NCBI RefSeq assembly: GCF_014395225.1
Contig: NZ_CP060723.1
Span: 124,001 to 188,000 of the forward strand
Length of the DNA: 64,000 nt
Direction of reading: 5' to 3'
Source of the DNA: Pedobacter roseus
GTDB taxonomy: Bacteria > Bacteroidota > Bacteroidia > Sphingobacteriales > Sphingobacteriaceae
The notes beneath the pieces are model-generated. The model saw only the letters and a list, made by a program, of their open reading frames with translations. It made no database searches and was not told the origin of the DNA. Shown here piece by piece: positions 42,597-50,673 of this stretch; position 1 is the stretch's first letter, and every line of letters starts with the position of its first letter. The position numbers were made by a program, and so were the translations under genes.

Positions 42597-43202
42597 TTAA
42601 TTTTTCTCTATAAGGCTATTTCGATAGCCGATCTGCTTGATTTTTTTACTGATACTGTCTGCCGAAATACTATCAGGGTTATAGATGACAGTAGTCATTG
42701 CCTTTTCAAAGGATGTTGTCGACCTGGCAATTCCGCGAATGCCCGAAAGTCCTTTGTCTATATGGTCTGTGCACCCAGCGCAGCTCATTCCATTTATAGA
42801 CAGGCGTGCCGTTTGAAGTTTTTCCTGCGTTGTTATGCTAGATTTCATCCCTTGGCCGGCAAACAAATTTGAATAATACGGAAAGGCGATCAAAAGCCCG
42901 CAGACAACCGTTACGATCCCAAGGAATTTTTTTGATCCCATGAAGTTTTTCCGCTCATTCTCACACCCGCAGTTGTCGCTTGGCATTGGTTTTTTTGTCA
43001 GTATTTTATACCAGGAAAGTCCAAATAGTATAAATGTCAGAACGATCATATAAGGACGATACGGTTCTATCCAGTTGAAATATATTGAAGCACTTCCAGC
43101 TGAACCTCCTACGGCAGCGATAAAGGGCACGATGCAGCAAAGTGAGGCAGTACATGCCGATAATAGTCCGGCAATCCAGCTTTTTTGGATTTCTTTGTTC
43201 AT
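42597..43202 (-). CDS. merTP: Mercuric transport fusion protein MerTP
   Basis: A 201-residue protein joining MerT and MerP. The MerT part has the Cys pair LCCIVPF in the first helix, three helices, and CGCENERK. The C-terminal MerP-like HMA domain contains GMSCAGCTDHID. It brings Hg(II) into the cell for reduction, but no MerA is in this window, so reductase must be elsewhere or missing. Its ATG overlaps the ArsR stop by 4 bases. Confidence 0.87.
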   Translation of the reverse strand: MNKEIQKSWIAGLLSACTASLCCIVPFIAAVGGSAGSASIYFNWIEPYRPYMIVLTFILFGLSWYKILTKKPMPSDNCGCENERKNFMGSKKFLGIVTVVCGLLIAFPYYSNLFAGQGMKSSITTQEKLQTARLSINGMSCAGCTDHIDKGLSGIRGIARSTTSFEKAMTTVIYNPDSISADSISKKIKQIGYRNSLIEKN

Positions 43203-43564
43203 ATCTGTATAGATATAGGTTTTTGAAGTTGATCGAAAAATGGTTGTAACAGTCCAAGCTGGCTGCCTTTGATAGAATAGAATATAGTCTGGCCCGATTT
43301 TCTTTGGTGGACCATATTTCCATCCTTCAGCTTTCGAAGGTGCTGCGATATTGCAGGTATAGTCATTTCCAATATATCGCTAAGGTCGCAGGGACAAAGT
43401 TCGCCTTCCCTGTTCAGCATGAACAGTATCTTTAGCCTGACCTCGTTTCCGGCGAGGGCCAATAAGCCCGAGAGGTCAGAAAAAAGCCCATCGCTTCCGT
43501 TTAATAACTCTTTACAGTTATTGATCTGGCCTTGGTCAGCGAAAATTCTTTTACAGGTATTCAT
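43199..43564 (-). CDS. ArsR/SmtB-family regulator of the mer operon
   Basis: A 121-residue winged-helix repressor: LLALAGNEVRLKILFMLNRE, ELCPCDLSDILEM with the metal-binding CxC in helix alpha3, TIPAISQHLRKLKDGNMV, and Cys4 and Cys17 near the N-terminus as possible further ligands. It is cotranscribed with MerTP and the GDCCVxC gene, so Hg(II) is the likely inducer. A 22-base inverted repeat lies 18 bases before its start. Confidence 0.87.
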   Translation of the reverse strand: MNTCKRIFADQGQINNCKELLNGSDGLFSDLSGLLALAGNEVRLKILFMLNREGELCPCDLSDILEMTIPAISQHLRKLKDGNMVHQRKSGQTIFYSIKGSQLGLLQPFFDQLQKPISIQI

Positions 43565-43581
43565 AGGGAGTCAAATATAAG

Positions 43582-43603
43582 TATTTAAGCAATTACTTAA
43601 ATA
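43582..43603. promoter_or_regulatory. Operator of the mer-side ArsR gene
   Basis: TATTTAAG-CAATTA-CTTAAATA is a perfect 8-bp inverted repeat, 18 bases before the ATG of the mercury-side ArsR gene, in the form of an ArsR-family operator. Confidence 0.55.
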
Positions 43604-43665
43604 TTATTTTGAAAATAATTTTGGAAGATCTGTTTTTTCAATTTGATTTGGTTATTAAATATAAC

Positions 43666-43683
43666 TATCGTAATATTGCGATA
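43666..43683. promoter_or_regulatory. Operator of the arsenic-side ArsR gene
   Basis: TATCG-TAATATTG-CGATA is a near-perfect palindrome 8 bases before the ATG at 43691. It differs in sequence from the operator on the mercury side, so the two ArsR proteins can act apart. Confidence 0.55.
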
Positions 43684-43690
43684 TAAAATT

Positions 43691-44020
43691 ATGGGACTTA
43701 CAAGATCAGAAATATTCACCGACGAGCAGAACCAGCTTTCTACATTGCTGAAAGCAATTGCGCATCCTGCCCGCATCGCCATCCTGCAAAGAATCCTTAT
43801 ATCAAATACCTGTATCTGCGGGGATCTGGTAGGGGAACTGGGCCTGGCTCAGGCGACCATTTCTCAGCATTTAAAAGAACTTAAAATGGCAGGGATCATA
43901 CAGGGGACAATTGAAGGCGTGAGTGTCTGCTATTGTATCAACCCCAAAACCTGGAAATTATTGGAAGAACAGTTGGGAACCTTCTTTGGCTCGTACAAAG
44001 GCGAAACCAGCTGCTGCTAA
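43691..44020 (+). CDS. arsR: ArsR-family regulator of the arsenic operon
   Basis: Start at ATG 43691 (MGLTRSEIF) rather than 43643; 109 residues. The winged HTH has LLKAIAHPARIAILQRIL, NTCICGDLVGELG with a CxC pair, and AQATISQHLKELKMAGI, with C-terminal TSCC as possible extra ligands for As(III). It leads the ars genes. A palindrome is just upstream of its start. Confidence 0.87.
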   Translation: MGLTRSEIFTDEQNQLSTLLKAIAHPARIAILQRILISNTCICGDLVGELGLAQATISQHLKELKMAGIIQGTIEGVSVCYCINPKTWKLLEEQLGTFFGSYKGETSCC

Positions 44021-44058
44021 CCTTTTTTTATTTATATCAATCGTTAAATTGCAATATT

Positions 44059-44628
44059 ATGAACAATGCAGAATTGACCAACTGGCAAACCTTTAAAGCC
44101 ACATTAGAACATCATCCAGATTTAACCTTACAGTTCCAGTATGCGGAAGGAAAATGGGTAGATGCTTCATATCACATCACCGAAATCAAACAGGCACCGA
44201 TCGTATCTGTGGACTGTGGTGGGAAAATGAATACCTGGACAGAAATCATTGTGCAGCTTTGGGAGCCATCGGTACAGGATAGCGAAAGGGCAATGCAGGT
44301 CAGCAAAGCCTTGTCAATTGTAAGTCTGGTAGAAAAATCTTTACCTCTTAACCCGTTGGGAACGGTTAAGATAGAGTTTGGAAACTCACAGTTTGATACC
44401 AGACAGATGTATCCCGGCGAATTTTTGATCGATGGCGATAACCTGATCGTTAACCTGATCCCTGATTTTACGCAGTGTAAAGCAATCGGACGTGGGGGAA
44501 GTTGTGGAACAACAGAAACTGATGAAGAATGCTGTGCACCAGCGGTGAAAGAAGAAAAACCAAAATTACAGATGGTAAACCTTGCTGGGGCGGGACAGAC
44601 CTGTGAACCCGGTTCGGGCTGCTGCTAA
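44059..44628 (+). CDS. DUF6428 protein, arsenic operon
   Basis: Start at ATG 44059, giving 189 residues. It is soluble, with a well-ordered body (LTLQFQYAEGKWVDASYHI, GGKMNTWTEIIVQLWEP) and a Cys-rich C-terminus (SCGTTETDEECCAP, CEPGSGCC). The DUF6428 family is found in arsenic operons of Bacteroidota, and the terminal cysteines suit arsenite binding. Its last bases run into the acetyltransferase region. Role unproven. Confidence 0.8.
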   Translation: MNNAELTNWQTFKATLEHHPDLTLQFQYAEGKWVDASYHITEIKQAPIVSVDCGGKMNTWTEIIVQLWEPSVQDSERAMQVSKALSIVSLVEKSLPLNPLGTVKIEFGNSQFDTRQMYPGEFLIDGDNLIVNLIPDFTQCKAIGRGGSCGTTETDEECCAPAVKEEKPKLQMVNLAGAGQTCEPGSGCC

Positions 44629-44635
44629 TCAGCGT

Positions 44636-45127
44636 ATGGAAATTACAGCATTACTCCCCTTGCACTGGGAAGAAGTTAGAATTATTTATCTACAAGGTAT
44701 CGCCACTAAGCAGGCTACCTTTCAGACCGATGCCCCAGCATGGGAAGAATGGGACAAAGGCCACCTGGCTGGTCTCCGCTATGTCGCTATCATTGATGGC
44801 AACGTGGCAGGCTGGGCAGCTTTAACCCCTGTTTCAGGCAGATGTGTCTATGCAGGGGTCACAGAAGTGAGCGTTTATATACATGAAGCTTTTCGGGGCA
44901 AGGGGGTAGGTAAGGCGCTATTGCAAAAGCTGGTCACCGAAAGTGAGGCCAGTAACATCTGGACGCTGCAATCAGGCATCTTTCCTGAAAATACGGCAAG
45001 TATCGCCCTCCACGAAAAGCTCGGTTTTAGAAAAATCGGTTATCGCGAAAAGATCGGCAAGATGGACGGGGTGTGGCGGGATACAGTGCTGATGGAACGA
45101 AGAAGTAAAATAACAGGACAAGAATAA
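44636..45127 (+). CDS. ArsN-type GNAT N-acetyltransferase
   Basis: Start at ATG 44636 (MEITALLPLH), 163 residues. It is a GNAT enzyme with FRGKGVGKALLQKLV for acetyl-CoA binding, and the family context GIATKQATFQTD and LQSGIFPENTASIALHEKLGF known from phosphinothricin/arsinothricin acetyltransferases (ArsN1). It would acetylate arsinothricin or related amino-acid toxins. It sits between DUF6428 and arsC genes. Confidence 0.84.
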   Translation: MEITALLPLHWEEVRIIYLQGIATKQATFQTDAPAWEEWDKGHLAGLRYVAIIDGNVAGWAALTPVSGRCVYAGVTEVSVYIHEAFRGKGVGKALLQKLVTESEASNIWTLQSGIFPENTASIALHEKLGFRKIGYREKIGKMDGVWRDTVLMERRSKITGQE

Positions 45128-45131
45128 AAAC

Positions 45132-45551
45132 ATGAAAAAAATATTAGTACTATGCACAGGAAACAGCTGTAGAAGCCAGCTGGCAGAAGGTTATTTAAGG
45201 CATTTTGCCGGAGACAATGCAGAGGTCTATAGCGCAGGGATTGAAACACATGGCGTAAATCCGAAAGCTATCGCAGTGATGGCTGAAGATCATATCGATA
45301 TTTCGGGACATACCTCGAACCATGTGGATGAATATGCCGGAATTGATTTTGATGCAGTGATCACCGTTTGCGATAATGCGAATGAAGCCTGCCCTTTCTT
45401 TCCGGGCAAGGTAGACCGCTTCCACCAGAATTTCCCTGACCCTGCAAAGTCAACAGGAACGCCAGAGGAAGTGATGGACGAATTCAGAAGGGTACGCGAG
45501 CTGATCAAAGCCTATTCAGCAGATTTTGTAAACCAGTATATAAACCGATAA
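45132..45551 (+). CDS. arsC: Arsenate reductase, thioredoxin-coupled LMW-phosphatase type
   Basis: A 139-residue enzyme with the CX5R loop LCTGNSCRSQ (Cys8, Arg14) and a second pair, Cys80 and Cys87 (VCDNANEACPFFPG), giving the three-cysteine relay of S. aureus-type ArsC. It reduces arsenate to arsenite with thioredoxin. It precedes the acr3 gene by 3 bases. Confidence 0.9.
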   Translation: MKKILVLCTGNSCRSQLAEGYLRHFAGDNAEVYSAGIETHGVNPKAIAVMAEDHIDISGHTSNHVDEYAGIDFDAVITVCDNANEACPFFPGKVDRFHQNFPDPAKSTGTPEEVMDEFRRVRELIKAYSADFVNQYINR

Positions 45552-45554
45552 ACC

Positions 45555-46634
45555 ATGAGTGCAAACAATTGTGCCCCCGCTGCAGAACGAAAAAAACTGG
45601 GATTCCTTGACCGTTACCTGACCCTGTGGATCTTTATCGCGATGGCGATCGGGGTTGGCATCGGATATTTTATCCCCTCATCTTCCGGCTTTATCAATTC
45701 CTTTTCCAGCGGTACAACCAACATCCCATTGGCCATCGGCCTGATCCTGATGATGTACCCGCCACTTGCCAAGGTAAAATACGAAAAGATGGGCGAAGTA
45801 TTTAAGGATACCAAAGTGTTGAGCGTTTCCCTGGTACTGAACTGGGTGATCGGCCCTTTGTTGATGTTCTTTCTTGCCATTACTTTTTTAAGGGACTATC
45901 CTGAATATATGGTTGGCCTGATCCTGATCGGTCTTGCCCGTTGTATCGCCATGGTGGTGGTATGGAACGAACTGGCAGAAGGAAACCGCGAATATGCCGC
46001 TGGCCTGATCGCATTGAACAGCATTTTCCAGGTATTGTTATACAGCGTGTTTGCCTATATATTTATTACGGTACTGCCACCTTTCTTTGGCCTAAAAAGC
46101 CTCGAGGTAAATATCACCATCGGTGAGATTGCAAAAAGTGTCGGTATCTACTTGGGACTACCTTTTGCAATGGGTATTATTTCCAGGTACACACTCATTA
46201 AACTCAAAGGTGAAGACTGGTTCCAGAATAAGTTCGTGCCATTTATCTCGCCTATTACCCTCATTGCACTGCTGTTCACCATTGTCATCATGTTCAGTCT
46301 GAAAGGTAACCTGATCGTGCAGATACCAATGGACGTGGTTCGTATTGCCATACCGCTGGTGATCTATTTCTCTATCATGTTCATCGTCAGCTTTTTTGCA
46401 GGCAGGTATTTCGGGGCAGATTATTCTAGAAGTACTTCCATTGCTTTTACAGCTACCGGGAACAATTTTGAACTGGCGATTGCTGTGGCCATCGGTGTAT
46501 TCGGCATCAACTCCGGACAGGCCTTTGCAGGGGTAATCGGACCTTTGGTAGAAGTTCCCGCATTGATTGCCCTGGTGAACCTGGCCTTCTGGTTCAGGAA
46601 AAAATATTACGCACCGGTACAGGCACCCAATTAA
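45555..46634 (+). CDS. acr3: ACR3 arsenite efflux permease
   Basis: A 359-residue membrane protein with ten helices of the ACR3 family: [20 protein letters not shown], with the conserved cysteine in helix 4, and [20 protein letters not shown]. It extrudes arsenite with the proton motive force. Part of the operon; the metallophosphoesterase gene begins 27 bases later. Confidence 0.92.
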   Translation: MSANNCAPAAERKKLGFLDRYLTLWIFIAMAIGVGIGYFIPSSSGFINSFSSGTTNIPLAIGLILMMYPPLAKVKYEKMGEVFKDTKVLSVSLVLNWVIGPLLMFFLAITFLRDYPEYMVGLILIGLARCIAMVVVWNELAEGNREYAAGLIALNSIFQVLLYSVFAYIFITVLPPFFGLKSLEVNITIGEIAKSVGIYLGLPFAMGIISRYTLIKLKGEDWFQNKFVPFISPITLIALLFTIVIMFSLKGNLIVQIPMDVVRIAIPLVIYFSIMFIVSFFAGRYFGADYSRSTSIAFTATGNNFELAIAVAIGVFGINSGQAFAGVIGPLVEVPALIALVNLAFWFRKKYYAPVQAPN

Positions 46635-46661
46635 TCAAACTGAATAAACCTCAAAATAACT

Positions 46662-47432
46662 ATGAAAATTGCTTTATTCTCTGACATCCATGCCAATCTT
46701 CCGGCACTGGAAGCATTCTTTAAAGACGTTGAAACCAGAAATACCGATGTCATTTATTGCCTGGGCGACCTTGTTGGTTACAACATCTGGCCCAATGAAG
46801 TGATAGATGAGATCCGCAGGCGTGGCATTCCGACCATTGCGGGAAATTATGATTGGGGCATTGGCCGATCCAGTGATGATTGCGGCTGTGCCTATAAAAC
46901 TAACGAAGAAAAAGAGATGGGCAAGGTGTCTATATCTTATACAAATGAAATTGTAAAAGATGAACAGCGTGCTTACCTGAAAACCTTGCCTGCCCACATC
47001 AGGCTTGAATACCAATTAAACCACGACAAACGGAATATCCTGTTCGTACATGGCAGTCCAAGAAAGGTAAACGAATACCTTTTTGAAGACCGTGAGGAGA
47101 AAAGCATGATCAGGATCATGGAGCAGGCCGATGCAGACATCATGTGTTTTGGTCATACCCATCAGCCTTACCACCGCATTTTAAATTCCGGAACTGATGG
47201 TAACGATCACTTCAGGCATGCGATCAATATCGGATCGGTCGGTCAGCCAAAGGACAAAGACCCGAGGGGCGGTTATGTGATCCTGACCATTAACGCGGAC
47301 AGTACGGTAACGGTTAAAGACAGCATCCAGGTTGAATTTATCCGCTTTGACTACGATATCGAGAAAGCTGCAAAAGCAGTTGAGGACAGCCCGCTTCCCA
47401 ATGGATATGCTGATATGTTACGTAACGGATAG
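46662..47432 (+). CDS. Metallophosphoesterase with CGC insert, His-to-Tyr in GNHD motif
   Basis: A 256-residue metallophosphoesterase: FSDIHAN, LGDLVG, FVHGSP and FGHTHQP are present. The motif GNH(D/E) reads GNYD (AGNYDWGIGR), so the His that helps catalysis is Tyr. Right after it comes a Cys pair in SSDDCGCAYK, absent from the paralogue at 47790. The gene is in the arsenic operon, and the cysteines may bind arsenite. Such an arrangement is known in some ars-linked esterases, though I cannot name the substrate. Confidence 0.82.
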   Translation: MKIALFSDIHANLPALEAFFKDVETRNTDVIYCLGDLVGYNIWPNEVIDEIRRRGIPTIAGNYDWGIGRSSDDCGCAYKTNEEKEMGKVSISYTNEIVKDEQRAYLKTLPAHIRLEYQLNHDKRNILFVHGSPRKVNEYLFEDREEKSMIRIMEQADADIMCFGHTHQPYHRILNSGTDGNDHFRHAINIGSVGQPKDKDPRGGYVILTINADSTVTVKDSIQVEFIRFDYDIEKAAKAVEDSPLPNGYADMLRNG

Positions 47433-47441
47433 TGATCAGAA

Positions 47442-47723
47442 ATGAGTTATTCCGATAAATATAATTCGGTTCCGGAGCAAAACAGCTTTGGGAGATTTAT
47501 CAAGGAACAACGTTCCTTAAAAATGATGACCCAGAATGATCTCGCCAGCATGCTGGGACTTAACAGGACGCTTATTGCGAAGATAGAAATCAATAGGGTT
47601 CCTTTTAACTACAAAAGGCTGGATAAACTGGCAGAGATATTCGGGGCCGATCTTACTGAGGTTAAGCTTAAGTTTTACAGCTGGCATTTTACCAGCTTAA
47701 TTAAAGAGGGGGCTGCCCATTAA
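47442..47723 (+). CDS. XRE-family helix-turn-helix regulator
   Basis: A 93-residue protein with an XRE HTH: FGRFIKEQRSLKMMTQNDLA, SMLGLNRTLIAKIEINRV, LDKLAEIF. No toxin gene is next to it, so it is unlikely to be an antitoxin. It separates two metallophosphoesterase genes and starts 9 bases after the first, suggesting cotranscription. Confidence 0.85.
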   Translation: MSYSDKYNSVPEQNSFGRFIKEQRSLKMMTQNDLASMLGLNRTLIAKIEINRVPFNYKRLDKLAEIFGADLTEVKLKFYSWHFTSLIKEGAAH

Positions 47724-47789
47724 AAGCACTTGATCTGGCAAAAGCAAATTTTAAGAAACCGGATTTAAAATAATAAAAAAATAAAGGAA

Positions 47790-48527
47790 ATGAAAGTCGC
47801 ATTATTTTCGGACGTACATGCTAATATCTTTGCTTTTGAAGCTATGCTCATGGATATGGACAGCCAAAAGCCCGACGCCGTTTATTGTCTAGGGGATCTT
47901 GTAGGTTATCACATCTATCCCAATGAAGTCATCGACGAAATCCGCAGGCGAGGGATTGCAACCCTGAAAGGCAATCATGACGAAAAAGTTGAAAATATCA
48001 TTACCACTCCTGAAAGTTTAAGTGAACCGGGCAAAAAATATGCTTATCACCTAATCCGTGAGGATAACAGGGAATATCTGAAAACACTTCCGGGACATAT
48101 CAGGTTAGAAAATAAGCTGAATAATGAAAAACTAAATCTTGTTTTTGCCCATGGCAGCACCAGAAGCATAGATGAATACATACTGATAGATACCGATGCA
48201 GGTTATGTTTTGGAAATGCTTAAAGAAGCGAATGCAGATATGCTTTTTGTCGGACACTCGCACAAACCGTATCACCGAATCTTAGAGACACGAGATGGAA
48301 GGTTTAAACATGTGATCAACCTGGGGGCAGTCGGAAAACCCAAAGATGGCAATCCAGATGGATGTTACGTCATACTCCACCTAAATGCAGAAAGCTCTAC
48401 AACTAATAAAAATAGCATTGAGATAGAATTCAGGCGTGTTGAGTACGATGTGGAAGCATCCGCCAAAGCTATTGAAAACAGTCTTCTGCCCAAAGAATTT
48501 GCGGATGCATTGCGCTTAGCAAATTAA
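47790..48527 (+). CDS. Metallophosphoesterase, canonical motifs
   Basis: A 245-residue paralogue of the product of 46662-47432, sharing PNEVIDEIRRRGI and the ends. Its catalytic motifs are complete: FSDVHAN, LGDLVG, GNHD, FAHGS, VGHSHKP. It lacks the CGC insert. Both may act on the same cyclic or phosphate substrate with different control. It closes the arsenic operon. Confidence 0.85.
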   Translation: MKVALFSDVHANIFAFEAMLMDMDSQKPDAVYCLGDLVGYHIYPNEVIDEIRRRGIATLKGNHDEKVENIITTPESLSEPGKKYAYHLIREDNREYLKTLPGHIRLENKLNNEKLNLVFAHGSTRSIDEYILIDTDAGYVLEMLKEANADMLFVGHSHKPYHRILETRDGRFKHVINLGAVGKPKDGNPDGCYVILHLNAESSTTNKNSIEIEFRRVEYDVEASAKAIENSLLPKEFADALRLAN

Positions 48528-48671
48528 AAATTAACCGCCGGTAGAAATGATGGCTTTTTTATTTTATAGTTGATAATGCTGAATTTTATTTCAGAGTTTA
48601 CGAGGATATGTGCAAAAAAAAAATTGTACAAAGCTTATACTTAGCTTATTTTAGAACCTACGCTCAAATAT

Positions 48672-49358
48672 ATGCATACCTTGGAAACGCCTTCAAAACC
48701 CCGTGGGTGGAACGACCTGACCCTACAAGAATTTAAATCAATATATCCTGTCATAGAGGAAAATGCAAATAGGCATTTCCGCTGCGCTGAAATACTTGGG
48801 AAATCTGACGAACCTCAGAATGCAATCGCTCATTTGATTTTGGGTACGGAAGAACTCATAAAAGCTTTTGCCTGTTTGTTAATGTCTAGAAAAGTACCCC
48901 TGAGACAGCAATCATGGTTTAAGAAGATTTTCCTTCATCACAAGGTAAGGCATGATCTGGTTAAGGATTTTTTTTCGATGTATCTTTTGTTTCGCTTTTC
49001 TTCGTCTACAAACTTAAGGCCAACTGGAATATTCTCCTTTTTAAGGGCAGCATTAATGAATACTGCCATGGCTACAGCTAATTACTTTTGGTGGAGCAAT
49101 GCCGATAGTTTGAAACAGAGGGCTTTCTATGTTGATTTTATTAATTCAATTGTCGATCCCTCTACTATTACGGCTGGCGACTATCAGGTAGCCAAAGCTT
49201 ATGTCAATCTTTTCCAAAAAGACATTGCTAAACTTATGAGATCCATTGAGGTAATGTCCGATAAAGAATTAAAGTCTTGGACTCCATTTAACATTAACGA
49301 GTTGGATAAGCTTCGGGAACAGGCATACAAATTGCAAAAAGAAAGAAAAAAATCATGA
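48672..49358 (+). CDS. AbiV-like abortive infection family protein
   Basis: A 228-residue helical protein with the AbiV-family pattern: a helix with LILGTEELIKAFACLL (Glu60, Glu61, Lys64) followed by a His-rich loop, IFLHHKVRHDLVKDF (His89-His90-Lys91). AbiV of Lactococcus blocks phage late protein synthesis. A defence role is inferred from the motif and its neighbours. It is unrelated to the ars genes upstream and begins the candidate defence region. The remainder of the protein shows no further motif. Confidence 0.6.
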   Translation: MHTLETPSKPRGWNDLTLQEFKSIYPVIEENANRHFRCAEILGKSDEPQNAIAHLILGTEELIKAFACLLMSRKVPLRQQSWFKKIFLHHKVRHDLVKDFFSMYLLFRFSSSTNLRPTGIFSFLRAALMNTAMATANYFWWSNADSLKQRAFYVDFINSIVDPSTITAGDYQVAKAYVNLFQKDIAKLMRSIEVMSDKELKSWTPFNINELDKLREQAYKLQKERKKS

Positions 49359-49753
49359 GGCCATGGAACGTTTGCTTTCCGTATTTTGCAGAAAATTATT
49401 TTGCCATTTTGGAGTTTTTCAAGTCACTCAATAAATCAACGATAAAGAACAGGTTGGTAGCTTTTTCTAAGATAAGCTGAATAATTCTTATAAAGACATC
49501 TATAGGTTTATGTGCTGGAATGACTTTCAAAAGCAATTTATGGGTGGAGTGGAGGGAATTTACGACATCAAAACTTTTGCTGGGGTACTAACTGGCTACT
49601 CATTAGAGTAAAAAAGCTGCAAAAATAAAACCGGGCTTGTAATAATCCTATTGGACAGCTCTGTTTTACGAACAGTTTTTTGTTGCCTAAACAACTAATT
49701 CTGGTTAATATTTCCTAGATTGGGATTCACGCTTACCTCAAATTTGACTTTTT
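49359..49753. other. Gap between AbiV-like and Ntn hydrolase genes
   Basis: No complete gene. A plus-strand frame (ATG 49510, stop 49609-49611, 33 codons; open from about 49480) reads CWNDFQKQFMGGVEGIYDIK and TFAGVLTGYSLE, protein-like and perhaps the remnant of another gene. A promoter for the next gene must be in this gap. Confidence 0.35.
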
Positions 49754-50572
49754 ATGACTCTAGTAATTGCACAGAGGAACGACAAAGGTGTATCGTTCTC
49801 TTCAGATTCCAGGATTTCGTTTGGTGAGGCTGGTTTCTTTGATAAGGGGATCAAGATATTTACTGTTCCTTTTAAATTAAAAGGGCCTGCAAAATCCAGG
49901 GAGGATTTCAATAAGTATGAACATGAGCTAAGCTATGGGCTTGCGGTCGTGGGAAGTTCCATTAATGCGAATACAGTTAAAGACTCCATTGCCGAAATTC
50001 TCCCGAATGTAACCTATCTAACAAACATGTCTGATGTATCTATCATAGGGATCAGCTCCCTTGTTCTTAAATACTATAGGGAGGTTTCTCAGGAGCTAAC
50101 CGCTGTTCTGGGAAAAACAGGCCTTTCGGAAATTCTACTTGGAGGCTACTGCATCGTCGAGAAGCGGGTGCGTATAGTGCGTTTTTATCCGGATATAAAG
50201 GAAGATCAAGTCGATTACCAATTTGAAGAGATACTGCCAGAACATGGAATGATGTTTTTCGGCTCGGGTAAAGCGTATGCTGAACAGGTCTTTAAGGAAA
50301 ACGAAACTCTAGATCCATTGCAGATATTAAAAAAGGTAATTGAATCCAAGGCCGATGCTGCGGTAGGTGGAAACATGCAGCGCGGAAACTTTTATGGTGA
50401 AAATTTTAAAATCAGTGGAGTCGTAGAGGTCCAGCTAGACGAAAAAGGTAATTCAATTAAGAAGACAAATTACAGAAGAGCCTTTCTGGTTGAGAATGAA
50501 ATTGAAGAATTCAAAAAGCCACCATATTTGGCATTAACATATGGATATACTTCGGTCAAACTGATACCCTGA
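49754..50572 (+). CDS. Proteasome/HslV/Anbu-like N-terminal threonine hydrolase
   Basis: A 272-residue protein that, once Met is removed, begins with Thr1. Asp17 (SSDSR) and Lys33 (GIKIF) fall exactly at the positions of the proteasome beta/HslV catalytic set T1-D17-K33, and GLAVVGSS gives the later conserved Gly. The opening TLVIAQRNDKGVSFSSDSRI resembles Anbu, the bacterial proteasome homologue. It has no ATPase partner or prosequence. The gene sits between an AbiV-like gene and a PD-(D/E)XK gene. Peptidase activity is likely; a role in defence is inferred. Confidence 0.72.
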   Translation: MTLVIAQRNDKGVSFSSDSRISFGEAGFFDKGIKIFTVPFKLKGPAKSREDFNKYEHELSYGLAVVGSSINANTVKDSIAEILPNVTYLTNMSDVSIIGISSLVLKYYREVSQELTAVLGKTGLSEILLGGYCIVEKRVRIVRFYPDIKEDQVDYQFEEILPEHGMMFFGSGKAYAEQVFKENETLDPLQILKKVIESKADAAVGGNMQRGNFYGENFKISGVVEVQLDEKGNSIKKTNYRRAFLVENEIEEFKKPPYLALTYGYTSVKLIP

Positions 50573-50673
50573 AGCTAAAGCAGTATGGTACTGGCTAAGA
50601 ACTAGCCTGCAGTAAAATTTGCCTCCATGCGGATTATATATAATACTGATTTGCAAAACCAATAACAAACGAT

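Noticed and set aside
47442..47723. An antitoxin of a toxin-antitoxin pair
   Set aside because: The XRE protein is flanked by two metallophosphoesterases, with no RelE- or HipA-like toxin gene on either side.
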